From Peptococcaceae bacterium BRH_c23 (lineage in GTDB: Bacteria > Bacillota_B > Desulfitobacteriia > Desulfitobacteriales > Desulfitobacteriaceae), in assembly GCA_000961805.1 (NCBI GenBank), contig LADV01000072.1, positions 1 to 64,000 on the forward strand: a stretch of 64,000 bases of DNA, given 5' to 3'. Below are positions 34,404 through 43,869 of this stretch, piece after piece. The notes beneath the pieces were generated by a model. The model saw nothing but the letters and a program-made list of their open reading frames with translations. It did no database searches and was not told the origin of the DNA. The position numbers and the translations under genes are program-made. How positions within the stretch are numbered: position 1 is the first letter of the stretch; every line of letters starts with the position of its first letter.

Positions 34404-35507
34404 GTGTCGCTACATTACAAACTATCTGTCGTTCAAGCACCGAAACTGATGCACAATAAGCCTGCTATGTTAGCTAAGTCTTTGACTCCTCAAGCGAAGG
34501 AGAGCTATTCTGAGCCGAATCAAAGTGCGGTGTTATGGCTGGATATCTCTAGATGGTTTAGTGAGGGGATTCGTTCGATTTTAAGCAAGATAAACGATGT
34601 AGGCTTTCAAGAGGTTGAAGAGCTCCGCTTGAGGATTGGTCAGCCACTCTTGCTTCGAACGTCAGACAAGGACTGCTTTATTAATCAGGAAGGTAGGGTA
34701 ACGAGTCCGGATAAGGCTTATTGGGTGAATCGGGAAGATCTTGTCGGTACTTTAGAACGGATGACCCATAGCTCGGTTTACGCTGCCGAAGAAGATCTTA
34801 AACAGGGTTTTTTGACTCTTCCTGGAGGGAACCGGGTTGGGGTAACCGGAGAGGCAGTCTTACAACACGGAAAAATTCAGACGATGAAGCATGTATCTTC
34901 CTTGAATATTCGTATTGCTCGAGATATGAAAGGAAGAGGTTTAAAGATTTTGCCCTTACTTTTAGGTGCTGACGGAAAAGTATGTCATACACTCTTGATT
35001 TCTCCTCCCCGTGCTGGTAAAACAACCCTCTTACGGGATTTGATTCGTTTAATTAGTAACGGTGTTCCTCACTTGGGATTAAATGGACAGACTGTTGGAG
35101 TTGTAGACGAACGAGGCGAGCTTGCTGGGATGTGGCAAGGGGTACCGACCTACGACTTAGGATATCGTACGGACGTTTTAGATCGGTGCCCAAAAGCTTC
35201 CGGGATGAGCATGGTGGTTCGCTCTATGGCGCCTCAAGTTATGGCCATGGATGAGCTTGGTCATACAGACGATGTCTCCGCCCTGTTGGATGCTTTACGC
35301 ACGGGAGTACAAATCCTAAGCACGGCCCATGCCAGCTCATTAGAAGAAGCACAAAACAGGCCGGTTCTGGCTGATTTGCTGAATCAAGGAGTGTTTGAAC
35401 GTTTGGTCGTCTTGAGTAGGCAGAATGGACCAGGAACCATTAAGGGAGTTTATAATCTTAAAACTGGGAGGATCCTGCAATGCTCATCCTCGGTTGTATT
35501 GTCCTGA
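34404..35507 (+). CDS. spoIIIAA: Stage III sporulation protein AA (SpoIIIAA ATPase)
   Basis: 367 residues from GTG 34404, chosen for the AAGGGGGG 8 bases upstream; the frame is open further, to 34308. Secretion-type ATPase of the spoIIIA channel between mother cell and forespore. Walker A ISPPRAGKTTLLRDLI, Walker B VVDERGELAG, and conserved DVLDRCPKASGMSMVVRSM and VMAMDELGHTDD. First of eight spoIIIA genes; overlaps spoIIIAB by 28 bases. Expected to be SigE-driven, though I see no confident SigE promoter. The N-terminus (about 60 residues longer than in Bacillus) is poorly conserved. Confidence 0.93.
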   Translation: MSLHYKLSVVQAPKLMHNKPAMLAKSLTPQAKESYSEPNQSAVLWLDISRWFSEGIRSILSKINDVGFQEVEELRLRIGQPLLLRTSDKDCFINQEGRVTSPDKAYWVNREDLVGTLERMTHSSVYAAEEDLKQGFLTLPGGNRVGVTGEAVLQHGKIQTMKHVSSLNIRIARDMKGRGLKILPLLLGADGKVCHTLLISPPRAGKTTLLRDLIRLISNGVPHLGLNGQTVGVVDERGELAGMWQGVPTYDLGYRTDVLDRCPKASGMSMVVRSMAPQVMAMDELGHTDDVSALLDALRTGVQILSTAHASSLEEAQNRPVLADLLNQGVFERLVVLSRQNGPGTIKGVYNLKTGRILQCSSSVVLS

Positions 35508-35989
35508 TCGCCGGTTGTGGTTCTTCTGGTCTGTGGTTGGCTAATCGAATCAGGCGGCGACCGTCCGAATTGCGAGAGCTTTTAATGGCCTTGGCTCTTT
35601 TAGACACAGAAATTGTTTGGGGGGCAACCCCTTTGCCAGAGGCCTTTGGGATTGTGAAGGAACGAACGGATACGCCTTGGCAAGAATTTTATAAGGAACT
35701 TCAGGATCGTTTGCAGCGGGGAGAGTCAGCAGGTATTGCTTGGAAAGAGACAATATTGGCTCAAAAAGCTAATTTCTGTTTAAAGCCAGAAGATTGGCAA
35801 GTGATTCGTGATGTTGGGAAGGGCTTAGGTCGATCAGATCGTACCGAGCAACATAAACAATTAGAACTTGTCTTACGTCAACTTACAATGATCAAGGAAC
35901 AAGCAGATGTTTGGTCCGTTAAACAAGCTAAAATGTGGTCCTATTTAGGCTTTCTGGGTGGGATCGCAGGAGTGCTCATTCTGATTTAA
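35480..35989 (+). CDS. spoIIIAB: Stage III sporulation protein AB
   Basis: 169 residues from ATG 35480. Bitopic protein with GspF-like character: N-terminal helix MLILGCIVLIAGCGSSGLWLA, amphipathic core (LRELLMALALLDTEIVWGATPLPEAF, conserved in the family), and a C-terminal helix (YLGFLGGIAGVLILI). It helps assemble the SpoIIIA-SpoIIQ channel. In canonical position 2. Confidence 0.92.
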   Translation: MLILGCIVLIAGCGSSGLWLANRIRRRPSELRELLMALALLDTEIVWGATPLPEAFGIVKERTDTPWQEFYKELQDRLQRGESAGIAWKETILAQKANFCLKPEDWQVIRDVGKGLGRSDRTEQHKQLELVLRQLTMIKEQADVWSVKQAKMWSYLGFLGGIAGVLILI

Positions 35990-36009
35990 GCAGGGGAGGA
36001 GTCGGGAAG

Positions 36010-36207
36010 ATGAGCTTCAATCTAATCATTACCGTCGCTGGAATTGGAATTCTAGTCGGAATATTGGCAACCGTACTTACTCAATCCGGGCGCAGTGAAA
36101 TGGCACAGGGTGTTACAATTATGGGCGTTATTGTGGTTCTCTATATCGTAGTTCAGTCGATTGCGGAATTATTTACACTGGTTAAGAGTGTTTTCAACCT
36201 TTATTAG
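36010..36207 (+). CDS. spoIIIAC: Stage III sporulation protein AC
   Basis: 65 residues from ATG 36010, behind AGGGGAGGAG. Two membrane helices (LIITVAGIGILVGILATVL and VTIMGVIVVLYIVVQSI) and the conserved QSGRSEMAQ loop. Small channel component of the spoIIIA complex. Confidence 0.92.
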   Translation: MSFNLIITVAGIGILVGILATVLTQSGRSEMAQGVTIMGVIVVLYIVVQSIAELFTLVKSVFNLY

Positions 36208-36218
36208 GGGGCTAAAGC

Positions 36219-36605
36219 GTGGAGATATGGCAAATCGTAGGACTAGCCCTGATTGTTACAATTATGAGTGTTGTTCTCAAGCAGATTCGACCAGAAATTG
36301 CCTTGCAACTTACGATTCTCGCAGGAGCCTCAATCTTTATCATTATTTTAAGTAAAATCAAAGTTATTGTTGACTTACTTCAAACTCTTGCTGATCAAGC
36401 TAATATCAGTTCCTATTATTTACTGATAATTTTAAAGATTGTGGGGGTGGCTTATTTAGCAGAGTTCGGTGCTCAGATCTGCCGTGACGCTGGAGAGAAC
36501 TCGTTGGCAACCAAAATCGAGCTGGCAGCTAAGGTTGGGGTTATCGTCTTAGCGATCCCTATTATTGTAGCCATTACAGAGTCGCTGGTACGACTCGTTC
36601 CGTGA
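36219..36605 (+). CDS. spoIIIAD: Stage III sporulation protein AD
   Basis: 128 residues from GTG 36219. Multipass membrane protein with LALIVTIMSVVLKQIRPEIALQLTI, SSYYLLIILKIVGVAYLAEFGAQICRDAGENSLATKIELAAKVGVIVLAIPII, the SpoIIIAD signature. Two-base gap to the next gene's GTG. Confidence 0.93.
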   Translation: MEIWQIVGLALIVTIMSVVLKQIRPEIALQLTILAGASIFIIILSKIKVIVDLLQTLADQANISSYYLLIILKIVGVAYLAEFGAQICRDAGENSLATKIELAAKVGVIVLAIPIIVAITESLVRLVP

Positions 36606-36609
36606 GGTG

Positions 36610-37788
36610 ATGTGTTTGCGGAGATTCTTCCTAAGTTTAGTCTTATTAATCATCTTGTTGAGTGGGACAACTTCTCCGGTCTATGCTGAAGAGGCGGCAT
36701 CTCCAAGCGCTGGAAAGGTAGAATTATCCCAAAAGGTCGATCTGAGTCAAATGAGAGGTTTTTTGGACCAACTGGATGGAGATGTTCAGAAGGCAATGCC
36801 AGGTTTTTCTCTAGTGCGCATGTTTGAAGATCTTAAGAGTGGAAAACTGAGTTTGCGACCGGAAAACATCGGACAAACGTTATTAACGCTCCTGGGCCAT
36901 CAAGTTTTAGGAACGGCTCCCTTAATTGGCAAGCTACTCATTTTGGCAGTATTAGGGGCAGTTTTAGGTCAACTTCAAGTTGCGTTTGGTGGAAGCGTGG
37001 GAAAAACTGCTCAAGTGATGACGTATTTAGTGCTTTTGAGTTTAGCCATTACCTCATTTAGGGAGGCTTTGACCGTCGCTACGGGGGCAATTGATCAAAT
37101 GGTCGGTCTCATGCAGACGATCTTCCCGGTTATCCTAACCTTATTAATCACGATGGGGAATCTGACCAGCGCTGCACTTTTTAAACCTCTGATTATGGGT
37201 AGCCTGACTGTGTTAGCTACGCTCATCAAAACCACTATTTTACCGCTATTTTTTCTCGCTGCCGTCCTTAAACTTCTCAATAATATCTCAGAACAGTTTA
37301 AACTTAGCAAGCTCGCTGGACTTTTCGAATTTGCAGGGAAACTTTGCTTGGGAGTTATCATGACAGTCTTTATCGGAGTCATGACTGTTCAAGGGGTAAC
37401 CGGAGGGGTTGCGGATAGTGTAGTTTTTCGTACCGCCAAGTATTCAGCAGATCTTATTCCTGTCGTGGGCAAATTTTTTAAAGACGCCGTTGAATTAGTG
37501 ATCACGTCTGGGTTACTGCTCAAAAATGCCGTTGGAATTATTGCCTTAATAGCTATTATCATCATCTGCTTAGGTCCTTTAGTTAAGATTCTAGCGATGA
37601 TCTTCGTTTTTCGGATCTCTGCAGCCTTGATTGAACCTCTCGGTGAAAAGGCCCTTGCGGAAAGTCTACAGGATATGTCAAAAAGTTTAATTTTAGTTTT
37701 GGTCACTGTCTCGTCAGTGGCGATCATGTTTTTTATGTCCGTCGCCGTGGTCGTTGGCACGGGAACTTTTTCGGTGATGTTGCACTAA
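36610..37788 (+). CDS. spoIIIAE: Stage III sporulation protein AE
   Basis: 392 residues from ATG 36610, with a GTG immediately before it. N-terminal signal peptide (LRRFFLSLVLLIILLSGTTSPVYA), then a polytopic membrane domain of about seven helices and typical SpoIIIAE segments (TLLGHQVLGTAPLIGKLL, KTAQVMTYLVLLSLAITSF, FRTAKYSADLIPVVGKFFKDAVE). Largest membrane component of the forespore channel. Confidence 0.93.
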   Translation: MCLRRFFLSLVLLIILLSGTTSPVYAEEAASPSAGKVELSQKVDLSQMRGFLDQLDGDVQKAMPGFSLVRMFEDLKSGKLSLRPENIGQTLLTLLGHQVLGTAPLIGKLLILAVLGAVLGQLQVAFGGSVGKTAQVMTYLVLLSLAITSFREALTVATGAIDQMVGLMQTIFPVILTLLITMGNLTSAALFKPLIMGSLTVLATLIKTTILPLFFLAAVLKLLNNISEQFKLSKLAGLFEFAGKLCLGVIMTVFIGVMTVQGVTGGVADSVVFRTAKYSADLIPVVGKFFKDAVELVITSGLLLKNAVGIIALIAIIIICLGPLVKILAMIFVFRISAALIEPLGEKALAESLQDMSKSLILVLVTVSSVAIMFFMSVAVVVGTGTFSVMLH

Positions 37789-37801
37789 GGAGGAGACCAT
37801 T

Positions 37802-38383
37802 GTGCAGACGTTGCAAACACTCGTACGTAATTTGGCTGTGATTCTACTCTTGGCCACATTTCTAGAAATGCTCCTGCCCAATAAATCAATGCGTGGTTTT
37901 GTCCAAATGGTCATGGGATTGTTCGTGATATCGGCAGTTCTTGCCCCTATTACTACATTCTTACATACCCCATTATCCCTGGAGATTCCTGCTTGGACGG
38001 CCACAACCCCTCAGGAGTTACCCGCGCTAGCTTTAGAAGGTCAAGGGGTTAAAGTTGGTCGGGATGCTATCCAAGAGCAATACCGCCTGATTTTGATCAA
38101 CCAGATCAAAGCACTGGCCTTGAGCACACAAGGAATCGAAACGGCGGAGGTCAATGTTGAATTTGAGGAGGGAGCGGGAGGGTTTACTGATCAGCCAAAT
38201 ATTACTAAGGTTGAGGTTATCTTAACAGCCACTAAGGATGAGATTAAAACTGTGCAACCCATTATTATCGAAAGATCTACTTCGTCTGTGAAAACTCAGT
38301 CTCAGAGAGCGGAAGAAGTTCAAGTGCGCATAGCCACATTTATGAACTTGTCTAAAGAGCTAGTTTTTGTTCATGAAAGTTAG
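37802..38383 (+). CDS. spoIIIAF: Stage III sporulation protein AF
   Basis: 193 residues from GTG 37802, behind AAGGAGGAG. Two N-terminal membrane helices (LAVILLLATFLEMLLPNKSM and FVQMVMGLFVISAVLAPI), then a soluble domain resembling the ring-building motif fold. A single-copy member of the operon with no odd features. Confidence 0.9.
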   Translation: MQTLQTLVRNLAVILLLATFLEMLLPNKSMRGFVQMVMGLFVISAVLAPITTFLHTPLSLEIPAWTATTPQELPALALEGQGVKVGRDAIQEQYRLILINQIKALALSTQGIETAEVNVEFEEGAGGFTDQPNITKVEVILTATKDEIKTVQPIIIERSTSSVKTQSQRAEEVQVRIATFMNLSKELVFVHES

Positions 38384-38418
38384 AAAAAAGAAAGTGCTTG
38401 AAAGGAGGAAGAGGATAC

Positions 38419-38982
38419 GTGAATTGGATGAGGCAGATTTCATCAGATAAAATATTGGTTGGGTTAGTGGCCGTCATTGTTGTTGGAATGTCTTTTATTT
38501 ACCTTGGCAAAGGACCCGTGGACCCTGCTCAAAGTATGCAAGCTAAATCCGACCAAACCAACGTTCCAGTCACGAGTACTAAAATTGGCATGTTAGAAAA
38601 GGAATTAGAAAGTAAACTCCAAACAAATATTTTAATGATGACTGGGGTAGGTAAAGTTCAAGTTTCGGTAAGCTTTATGACAGGACTAAGAAATGAGTAT
38701 GCGCGGAATAATAACGTGACGAAAAGAACCAATAAAGAAACCGACAAGACTGGTGGAACCCGAGAAACGACGGAAATTACCGAGAATAACCAAGTAGTTA
38801 TGCCCAGCGGTTCCTCTCAACCAGTTATGGTGCTGGAGGATCGTCCAGAGATTGCGGGTGTTTTGGTGATTGCTGAAGGAGCAAGGGATCCAAAGGTGAG
38901 AGAGGGGATTCATTCAGCGGTGCAAACGCTCTTGAATATTCCGAGCGCGAGAATCACTGTTGTTCCCATGGGTGAAGGATAA
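38419..38982 (+). CDS. spoIIIAG: Stage III sporulation protein AG
   Basis: 187 residues from GTG 38419, ten bases behind AAGGAGG; TTG 38398 lacks a ribosome-binding site. One membrane helix (ILVGLVAVIVVGMSFIYLG), then the conserved ELESKLQTNILMMTGVGKVQVSVSF and the domain GVLVIAEGARDPKVREGIHSAVQTLLNIPSARITVVPM. Forms a large ring in the channel. Its stop overlaps the spoIIIAH start (TAATG). Confidence 0.92.
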   Translation: MNWMRQISSDKILVGLVAVIVVGMSFIYLGKGPVDPAQSMQAKSDQTNVPVTSTKIGMLEKELESKLQTNILMMTGVGKVQVSVSFMTGLRNEYARNNNVTKRTNKETDKTGGTRETTEITENNQVVMPSGSSQPVMVLEDRPEIAGVLVIAEGARDPKVREGIHSAVQTLLNIPSARITVVPMGEG

Positions 38983-39560
38983 TGGCTTTTCCAAACAAGA
39001 AACGATCACCTATTATATTTGTAGGGCATAAATCTTGGTTATGGATCGCCAGCCTAGTCGGATTGGCAGTTATCATGGGGATTATAGGAATTAAGTCAAC
39101 AACCGCTGAGCCAAAAGCTTATTTTTCAAGCCAAGTGGATTTTTGGGTAAATGCACCAGTGGAGGGGCCTGGAATTCAATTTCAAGTTGAAATGGTTAAG
39201 CAAAGCGATTCAGGAGAAAACTATTTCGTAAATTATCGTTTGAAGCGAGAACAGTTTCGTCAAGAAGCTAAAGCTATGCTCTCTGAATTGCTAAATTCAA
39301 GTGTGGAAAAAAGTAAGGCCCAAGCGCAAGAAAAATGGCTGGAACTTAGTACGAAAATACAACGAGAAAGCGAAATAGAGAACCTCCTAAAAATAAAGGG
39401 GTTTCAGGATGCTGTGGTAGATGTTTTTCAGGATAGCGTTACGGTGATCGTTTATGCTCAAATGCTAACCCCAAATGAAGTGAATCTTATTCAAGAGATT
39501 GTTGTACGAGTAACGAATGTTCGCTTAGATAAGATTACTGTAACGGCAAAAAATAGCTAA
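38982..39560 (+). CDS. spoIIIAH: Stage III sporulation protein AH
   Basis: 192 residues from ATG 38982. One membrane helix (LWIASLVGLAVIMGIIGI), a charged linker and the YscJ/FliF-like C-terminal domain (NLLKIKGFQDAVVDVFQDSVTVIVYAQMLTPNEVNLIQEIVVRVTNV), which zips with forespore SpoIIQ. Ends the spoIIIA operon. Confidence 0.92.
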   Translation: MAFPNKKRSPIIFVGHKSWLWIASLVGLAVIMGIIGIKSTTAEPKAYFSSQVDFWVNAPVEGPGIQFQVEMVKQSDSGENYFVNYRLKREQFRQEAKAMLSELLNSSVEKSKAQAQEKWLELSTKIQRESEIENLLKIKGFQDAVVDVFQDSVTVIVYAQMLTPNEVNLIQEIVVRVTNVRLDKITVTAKNS

Positions 39561-39721
39561 GCTTAAGCAGCGCTTGGAGCCAGCCGAGTTTCTATAAAAG
39601 TATTGTATAAATCTTGCAGGAATATGGAGATATCAGCGCGAATTGACTAATAATAGTGGTGGGACTAAAATAACAGTTGAATAGGACGAAAGACCCAATC
39701 GAGAGGGCGAGGAACACGGTA

Positions 39722-40081
39722 ATGAACAAAATTCTTATTGCAGATGACGCAAGTTTCATGCGCTTGATGATTACACAGATTCTTGCCCGCAAGGATTTGA
39801 GGAACACTATAGAAGCCGAAGATGGGCGGCAGGCTGTAGAACGGTTTAAATCTGATCATCCAGACTTGACACTCATGGATATTACTATGCCGGAACTGAA
39901 TGGGTTGGATGCGCTTAAAGAGATTCTAGAAATCAATCCCTTAGCCAAAGTGATTATTTGTAGTGCAGTTGCCAATGAAAGTATGGTTGTTGAAGCTTTG
40001 AAACTAGGTGCTGTCGACTTTTTGGCAAAACCTTTTCGACCTGATGAACTCATACGGACGGTACAAAAACACCTCACTTAG
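39722..40081 (+). CDS. CheY-like single-domain response regulator
   Basis: 119 residues from ATG 39722; TTG 39677 would add a weakly supported stretch. Receiver domain only: acidic pair DDASF, phosphoacceptor Asp in LTLMDITMPE, Thr/Ser-switch region VIICSAVAN, and Lys in DFLAKPFRP. No output domain. Its kinase is not in the window; CheY-type motor or pilus control is possible but not shown. It lies between spoIIIAH and the carboxylase genes, breaking an order conserved in Bacillus. Confidence 0.9.
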   Translation: MNKILIADDASFMRLMITQILARKDLRNTIEAEDGRQAVERFKSDHPDLTLMDITMPELNGLDALKEILEINPLAKVIICSAVANESMVVEALKLGAVDFLAKPFRPDELIRTVQKHLT

Positions 40082-40113
40082 TGATTGAACATCTTTAACT
40101 CACTAAGTAATCC

Positions 40114-40146
40114 GAAGCCGTTGCCTGTAAGGTGATGGCTTTTTTG
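40114..40146 (+). terminator. Terminator after the response regulator
   Basis: GAAGCC (40114-40119) with GGCTTT (40137-40142), inner CCT/AGG pairing, ending in a run of six T. Confidence 0.75.
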
Positions 40147-40220
40147 CTATAGGGGTGACCTAATGTGGGTTTAATACAGTGAATTTACGGATAATATATT
40201 GTATACTTAAACTCACTTCG

Positions 40221-40249
40221 TTGAAAAAGGCAAACTACCCTCATATAAT
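40221..40249 (+). promoter_or_regulatory. Strong promoter of the carboxylase operon
   Basis: -35 TTGAAA at 40221-40226 and perfect -10 TATAAT at 40244-40249, spacing 17. Confidence 0.8.
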
Positions 40250-40337
40250 GATACATGTATGTTATGGTGATTCACTTGATAATTGGCTGTTGTAGGTCTA
40301 TAAAATTATTGAGAGACAATAGAGAGGGGTGAAGGCT

Positions 40338-42224
40338 ATGATACCAGTTAAGATTACGGATACAACTTTGAGGGACGCGCATCAAAGCCTTTGGGCCACT
40401 CGGATGCGTACTGAAGACATGGTGCCAATCCTTGCTGACATGGATGATATGGGATTCTTCTCCATGGAAGTGTGGGGAGGAGCTACTTTTGATGTCTGTA
40501 TGCGCTTCTTAGGTGAGGATCCTTGGGAACGTTTAAGAGAGATCAAACGACATGTCCATAAAACTCCTTTGCAAATGCTCTTAAGAGCCCAGTCTTTAGT
40601 CGGATATCAACATTATCCCGATGATGTAGTACGGGAATTTGTTGCGCTCAGTGTTAAGAATGGGATTGACATCATTCGAATTTTTGATTCCTTGAATGAT
40701 GTGCGAAATATGGTTGTGCCTATGCAAGCGGCCAAAATGGCAGGTGCCCATGTTCAGGCGTCCGTGGTTTATACAATAAGTCCGGTTCACACGACAAAAC
40801 ACTATTTGGAAACAGCCACTGCCTTAGCTGATCTTGGAGCTGATTCCCTCTGTATTAAAGATATGGCCGGCTTGTTGACGCCGTTTAAGGCTTACGAATT
40901 GGTTTCCTTATTGAAAAAGGAATTAGGGATTATGATCCATTTGCACAGCCATTATATTGGCGGAATGGCTGTAGGGACTTATTTGAAGGCTGTCGAAGCA
41001 GGGGCAGATGTCATAGATACAGCCAGTGTTCCTTTAGCCTTTGGGGCCAGTCAACCTCCTGTCGAAACAGTGGTACGGGCTTTTCAAGACACTGGCTATG
41101 ATTCGGGCTTGAGTTTACGTAAATTATTCCGTATCGCAAAGTATTTTGAATCACTGCGTAAGAGTCGAGGCTTTGAACGGGGGATCACCCGGATTTCGGA
41201 TATGAGGGTTTTTGAACACCAGGTTCCTGGGGGTATGATCTCTAACCTTGTTTCCCAATTGGAAGAACAAGGTGCCTTGGAGCGAATACACGAGGTGTTG
41301 GAGGAGATCCCAAAAGTTAGAGCGGAATTAGGGTTTCCACCTTTGGTCACACCTACAAGTCAAATCGTTGGAACCCAAGCGGTATTAAATGTCTTGAGCG
41401 GGTCAAGATATAAGTTAATACCAGGGGAAGTGAAGGCCTATGTGCGGGGGTTATATGGACGTCCTCCAGCTCCAATTAATACTGATATTCAAAAGAAAAT
41501 TATTGGGGACGAAGAACCTATGACGGTTCGTCCGGCTGATAAATTAGAACCTGGACTGCCAAAAGCCGTGAAAGATAGTGAGGGTTTAACTCGTTCTCCT
41601 GAAGATGTCATCAGTTATGCACTATTCCCCCAAATAGCTAAAAAGTTTTTTGAAGAGCGAAACCAAGGCGTTAGAGCGAAAGAAGAACTGAAGAACGTAG
41701 AAGAAACAAAGACAACCTGGTTGTCTAAGGAGGATCCGAATTTGAACTTGCAAGAAATTAAAGAATTAATCCAGATCATTGATGCAACCGAAATTAGTGA
41801 ATTAAATCTTGAAAGTGATGGTGTCAAAATATCCATCCGCAAAGGACCAAGTATGGTCGCTAGTGTTCCAGTCACCGCTACTGCGCGACAAGAACATAGG
41901 GCGTTGGTTGCAGCAGATTCTGTTCAAGTCTCTCCGAGTGTTGAAGCAGAGACAGCTAAAGCTCCAGAACCTGTGGTTAAAGCAAATACTGAAATAATCT
42001 CAGCTCCCATGGTGGGGACCTTTTATAGCTCACAGTCTCCAGATGCAGAGGCTTTTATAAAAGTTGGCCAAATGGTTGAAGTAGGGCAAACAGTATGTAT
42101 TGTGGAGGCCATGAAACTGATGAATGAGATTGAGTCGGAATTCAAAGGCAAAGTGATCCAAATTCTTGTCGAAAACGGGCAGCCCGTAGAATATGGGCAA
42201 CCGTTATTCGTCATTGAAAAATAA
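40338..42224 (+). CDS. Carboxyltransferase-BCCP fusion (pyruvate carboxylase subunit B type)
   Basis: 628 residues from ATG 40338, nine bases behind AGAGGGG. Domain order: HMGL-like carboxyltransferase (about 5-270: [53 protein letters not shown]), PYC/OADA region (about 290-470), then a whole AccB-like module: the AccB N-terminal part ([20 protein letters not shown]) and biotinyl domain [10 protein letters not shown] with biotin-Lys near residue 593. It carboxylates or decarboxylates a 2-oxo acid with the biotin carboxylase encoded next; pyruvate carboxylase is most likely because no membrane OadB/OadG is seen. Confidence 0.88.
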   Translation: MIPVKITDTTLRDAHQSLWATRMRTEDMVPILADMDDMGFFSMEVWGGATFDVCMRFLGEDPWERLREIKRHVHKTPLQMLLRAQSLVGYQHYPDDVVREFVALSVKNGIDIIRIFDSLNDVRNMVVPMQAAKMAGAHVQASVVYTISPVHTTKHYLETATALADLGADSLCIKDMAGLLTPFKAYELVSLLKKELGIMIHLHSHYIGGMAVGTYLKAVEAGADVIDTASVPLAFGASQPPVETVVRAFQDTGYDSGLSLRKLFRIAKYFESLRKSRGFERGITRISDMRVFEHQVPGGMISNLVSQLEEQGALERIHEVLEEIPKVRAELGFPPLVTPTSQIVGTQAVLNVLSGSRYKLIPGEVKAYVRGLYGRPPAPINTDIQKKIIGDEEPMTVRPADKLEPGLPKAVKDSEGLTRSPEDVISYALFPQIAKKFFEERNQGVRAKEELKNVEETKTTWLSKEDPNLNLQEIKELIQIIDATEISELNLESDGVKISIRKGPSMVASVPVTATARQEHRALVAADSVQVSPSVEAETAKAPEPVVKANTEIISAPMVGTFYSSQSPDAEAFIKVGQMVEVGQTVCIVEAMKLMNEIESEFKGKVIQILVENGQPVEYGQPLFVIEK

Positions 42225-42236
42225 GGAGAAGAGAGC

Positions 42237-43583
42237 ATGTTTAAAAAAATCCTGATCGCGAATCGTGGAGAAATTGCCTTGCGCATCATTCGGGCATGTC
42301 GCGAGCTTGAGATTGAGACGGTCGCAGTTTTTTCAGAGGGAGATCGGGAGGCTCTGCACGTTAAAGCCGCTGACGAAGCAGTCTGCATCGGTCCTGTAGC
42401 AAGTGCCAAGAGTTACCTAAATATCCCGAACATTATCAGTGCAGCTGAATTGACCGGTGTTGATGCAATTCATCCTGGCTATGGTTTTTTATCCGAGAAC
42501 GCTCGATTTGCTGAGATATGTGAATCATGTGGAATCGCTTTTATTGGCCCATCCCCACATGTCATTGAAACCATGGGAGACAAGGCTACGGCAAGAAAAA
42601 CAATGATTGAGTGTGGCGTTCCTGTAGTGCCCGGTTCCAAAGATATTATTGAAGATGAAGAGACAGCCGCTGCAGTTGCTAAAGAAATTGGGTATCCGGT
42701 GTTAATCAAAGCCTCAGCAGGTGGCGGTGGCAAGGGAATGCGGGTTGCCCAAAATTCTAAAGAATTAAGCAAATCGATTCAAGCAGCCCAAAACGAGGCT
42801 CAGGCTTCCTTTGGCAACGCTGAGGTTTATCTAGAGAAATACGTTGAAGAACCTCGACACATTGAGATTCAAATCCTAGGAGATAACTATGGGAATGTAG
42901 TTCATCTGGGAGAACGAGATTGTTCTTTACAGCGTCGTCACCAAAAACTATTAGAAGAATCTCCTTCAAGTGCTTTAACTCCCGAGTTAAGAGCGGAAAT
43001 GGGTGAGATGGCGGTCAAAGCAGCTAAGTCAGCGAATTATTCGAACGCCGGAACCATTGAGTTTTTGTTGGATCGTCACGGCAAATTTTATTTTATTGAA
43101 ATGAACACACGCATCCAGGTTGAGCATCCTGTCACTGAGCTAGTAACTGGCATTGACTTAGTCAAAGAACAAATTCGCTTAGCGGCCGGAGAACCATTGG
43201 GGTATACTCAAGAGGATATTCAGCTGCGAGGTTGGGCAATAGAATGTAGGATAAACGCCGAAAATCCAGAGAAGAATTTTATGCCTTCACCCGGACTGAT
43301 TACAAGCTATCATGTTCCTGGGGGCCCTGGAGTTCGAGTTGACAGTGCGGCGTACCAAGGATATATGGTTTCGCCCTACTATGACTCAATGGTCGGAAAA
43401 CTGATTGTTTGGGGCGCCACCAGGCAGGAGGCCATAGCACGTATGAAGCGAGCCCTTGAGGAATTCGTGATTGAAGGGATCCATACTACAATTCCCTTCC
43501 ACTTGGTCGTCTTGGAAAATGCCTTCTACCGACGTGGAGAAGTCTACACAAATTTTATTCAGCGCCGAATTTTAGGTGAGTAA
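42237..43583 (+). CDS. accC: Biotin carboxylase
   Basis: 448 residues from ATG 42237 behind AAGGAGAAGAG. ATP-grasp enzyme that carboxylates biotin: [95 protein letters not shown], and the C-terminal domain. It lies directly after the carboxyltransferase-BCCP fusion and probably serves it; it may also supply acetyl-CoA carboxylase. No ACC carboxyltransferase genes are in the window. Confidence 0.95.
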   Translation: MFKKILIANRGEIALRIIRACRELEIETVAVFSEGDREALHVKAADEAVCIGPVASAKSYLNIPNIISAAELTGVDAIHPGYGFLSENARFAEICESCGIAFIGPSPHVIETMGDKATARKTMIECGVPVVPGSKDIIEDEETAAAVAKEIGYPVLIKASAGGGGKGMRVAQNSKELSKSIQAAQNEAQASFGNAEVYLEKYVEEPRHIEIQILGDNYGNVVHLGERDCSLQRRHQKLLEESPSSALTPELRAEMGEMAVKAAKSANYSNAGTIEFLLDRHGKFYFIEMNTRIQVEHPVTELVTGIDLVKEQIRLAAGEPLGYTQEDIQLRGWAIECRINAENPEKNFMPSPGLITSYHVPGGPGVRVDSAAYQGYMVSPYYDSMVGKLIVWGATRQEAIARMKRALEEFVIEGIHTTIPFHLVVLENAFYRRGEVYTNFIQRRILGE

Positions 43584-43585
43584 AA

Positions 43586-43866
43586 TTCGTGGTTCGATAT
43601 TCGATATTCGATGTTCGAAGTACGAACCTGAACCTTGAAAATAATAGTCTTTGCTACATCAGGCTAAATTTGGTATAATAACAACGTTATATTGGATATA
43701 GAAAACTTCCTCAGCGGAGTTTTTCAAGGGCTGCGTCGAAAGTTTAAGCAGTACTTATCCAAGGCAAATGTGTGATGGTGTAATACGATGCGGTGTTCGA
43801 TGTTTGATATGTTTAATATTTTCGACATTCGAACCACGAACATCGAACATCGATTTAGGGGGTGAG
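43586..43866. repeat. TTCGA-type 7-bp repeat element, copy A
   Basis: Left array 43588-43619 (GTGGTTCG then TTCGATA, TTCGATA, TTCGATG) and a right array of opposite orientation, about 43831-43854 (CGAACAT twice, with CGAACCAC just before it). Spans the gap between accC and the Asp23 gene; a promoter (43651-43679) lies between the arrays. The same layout recurs at 49609-49781 and 56303-56427. Confidence 0.65.
43651..43679 (+). promoter_or_regulatory. Promoter of the Asp23-nusB group
   Basis: -35 TTGCTA at 43651-43656 and -10 TATAAT at 43674-43679, spacing 17. Confidence 0.65.
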
Positions 43867-43869
43867 TGC

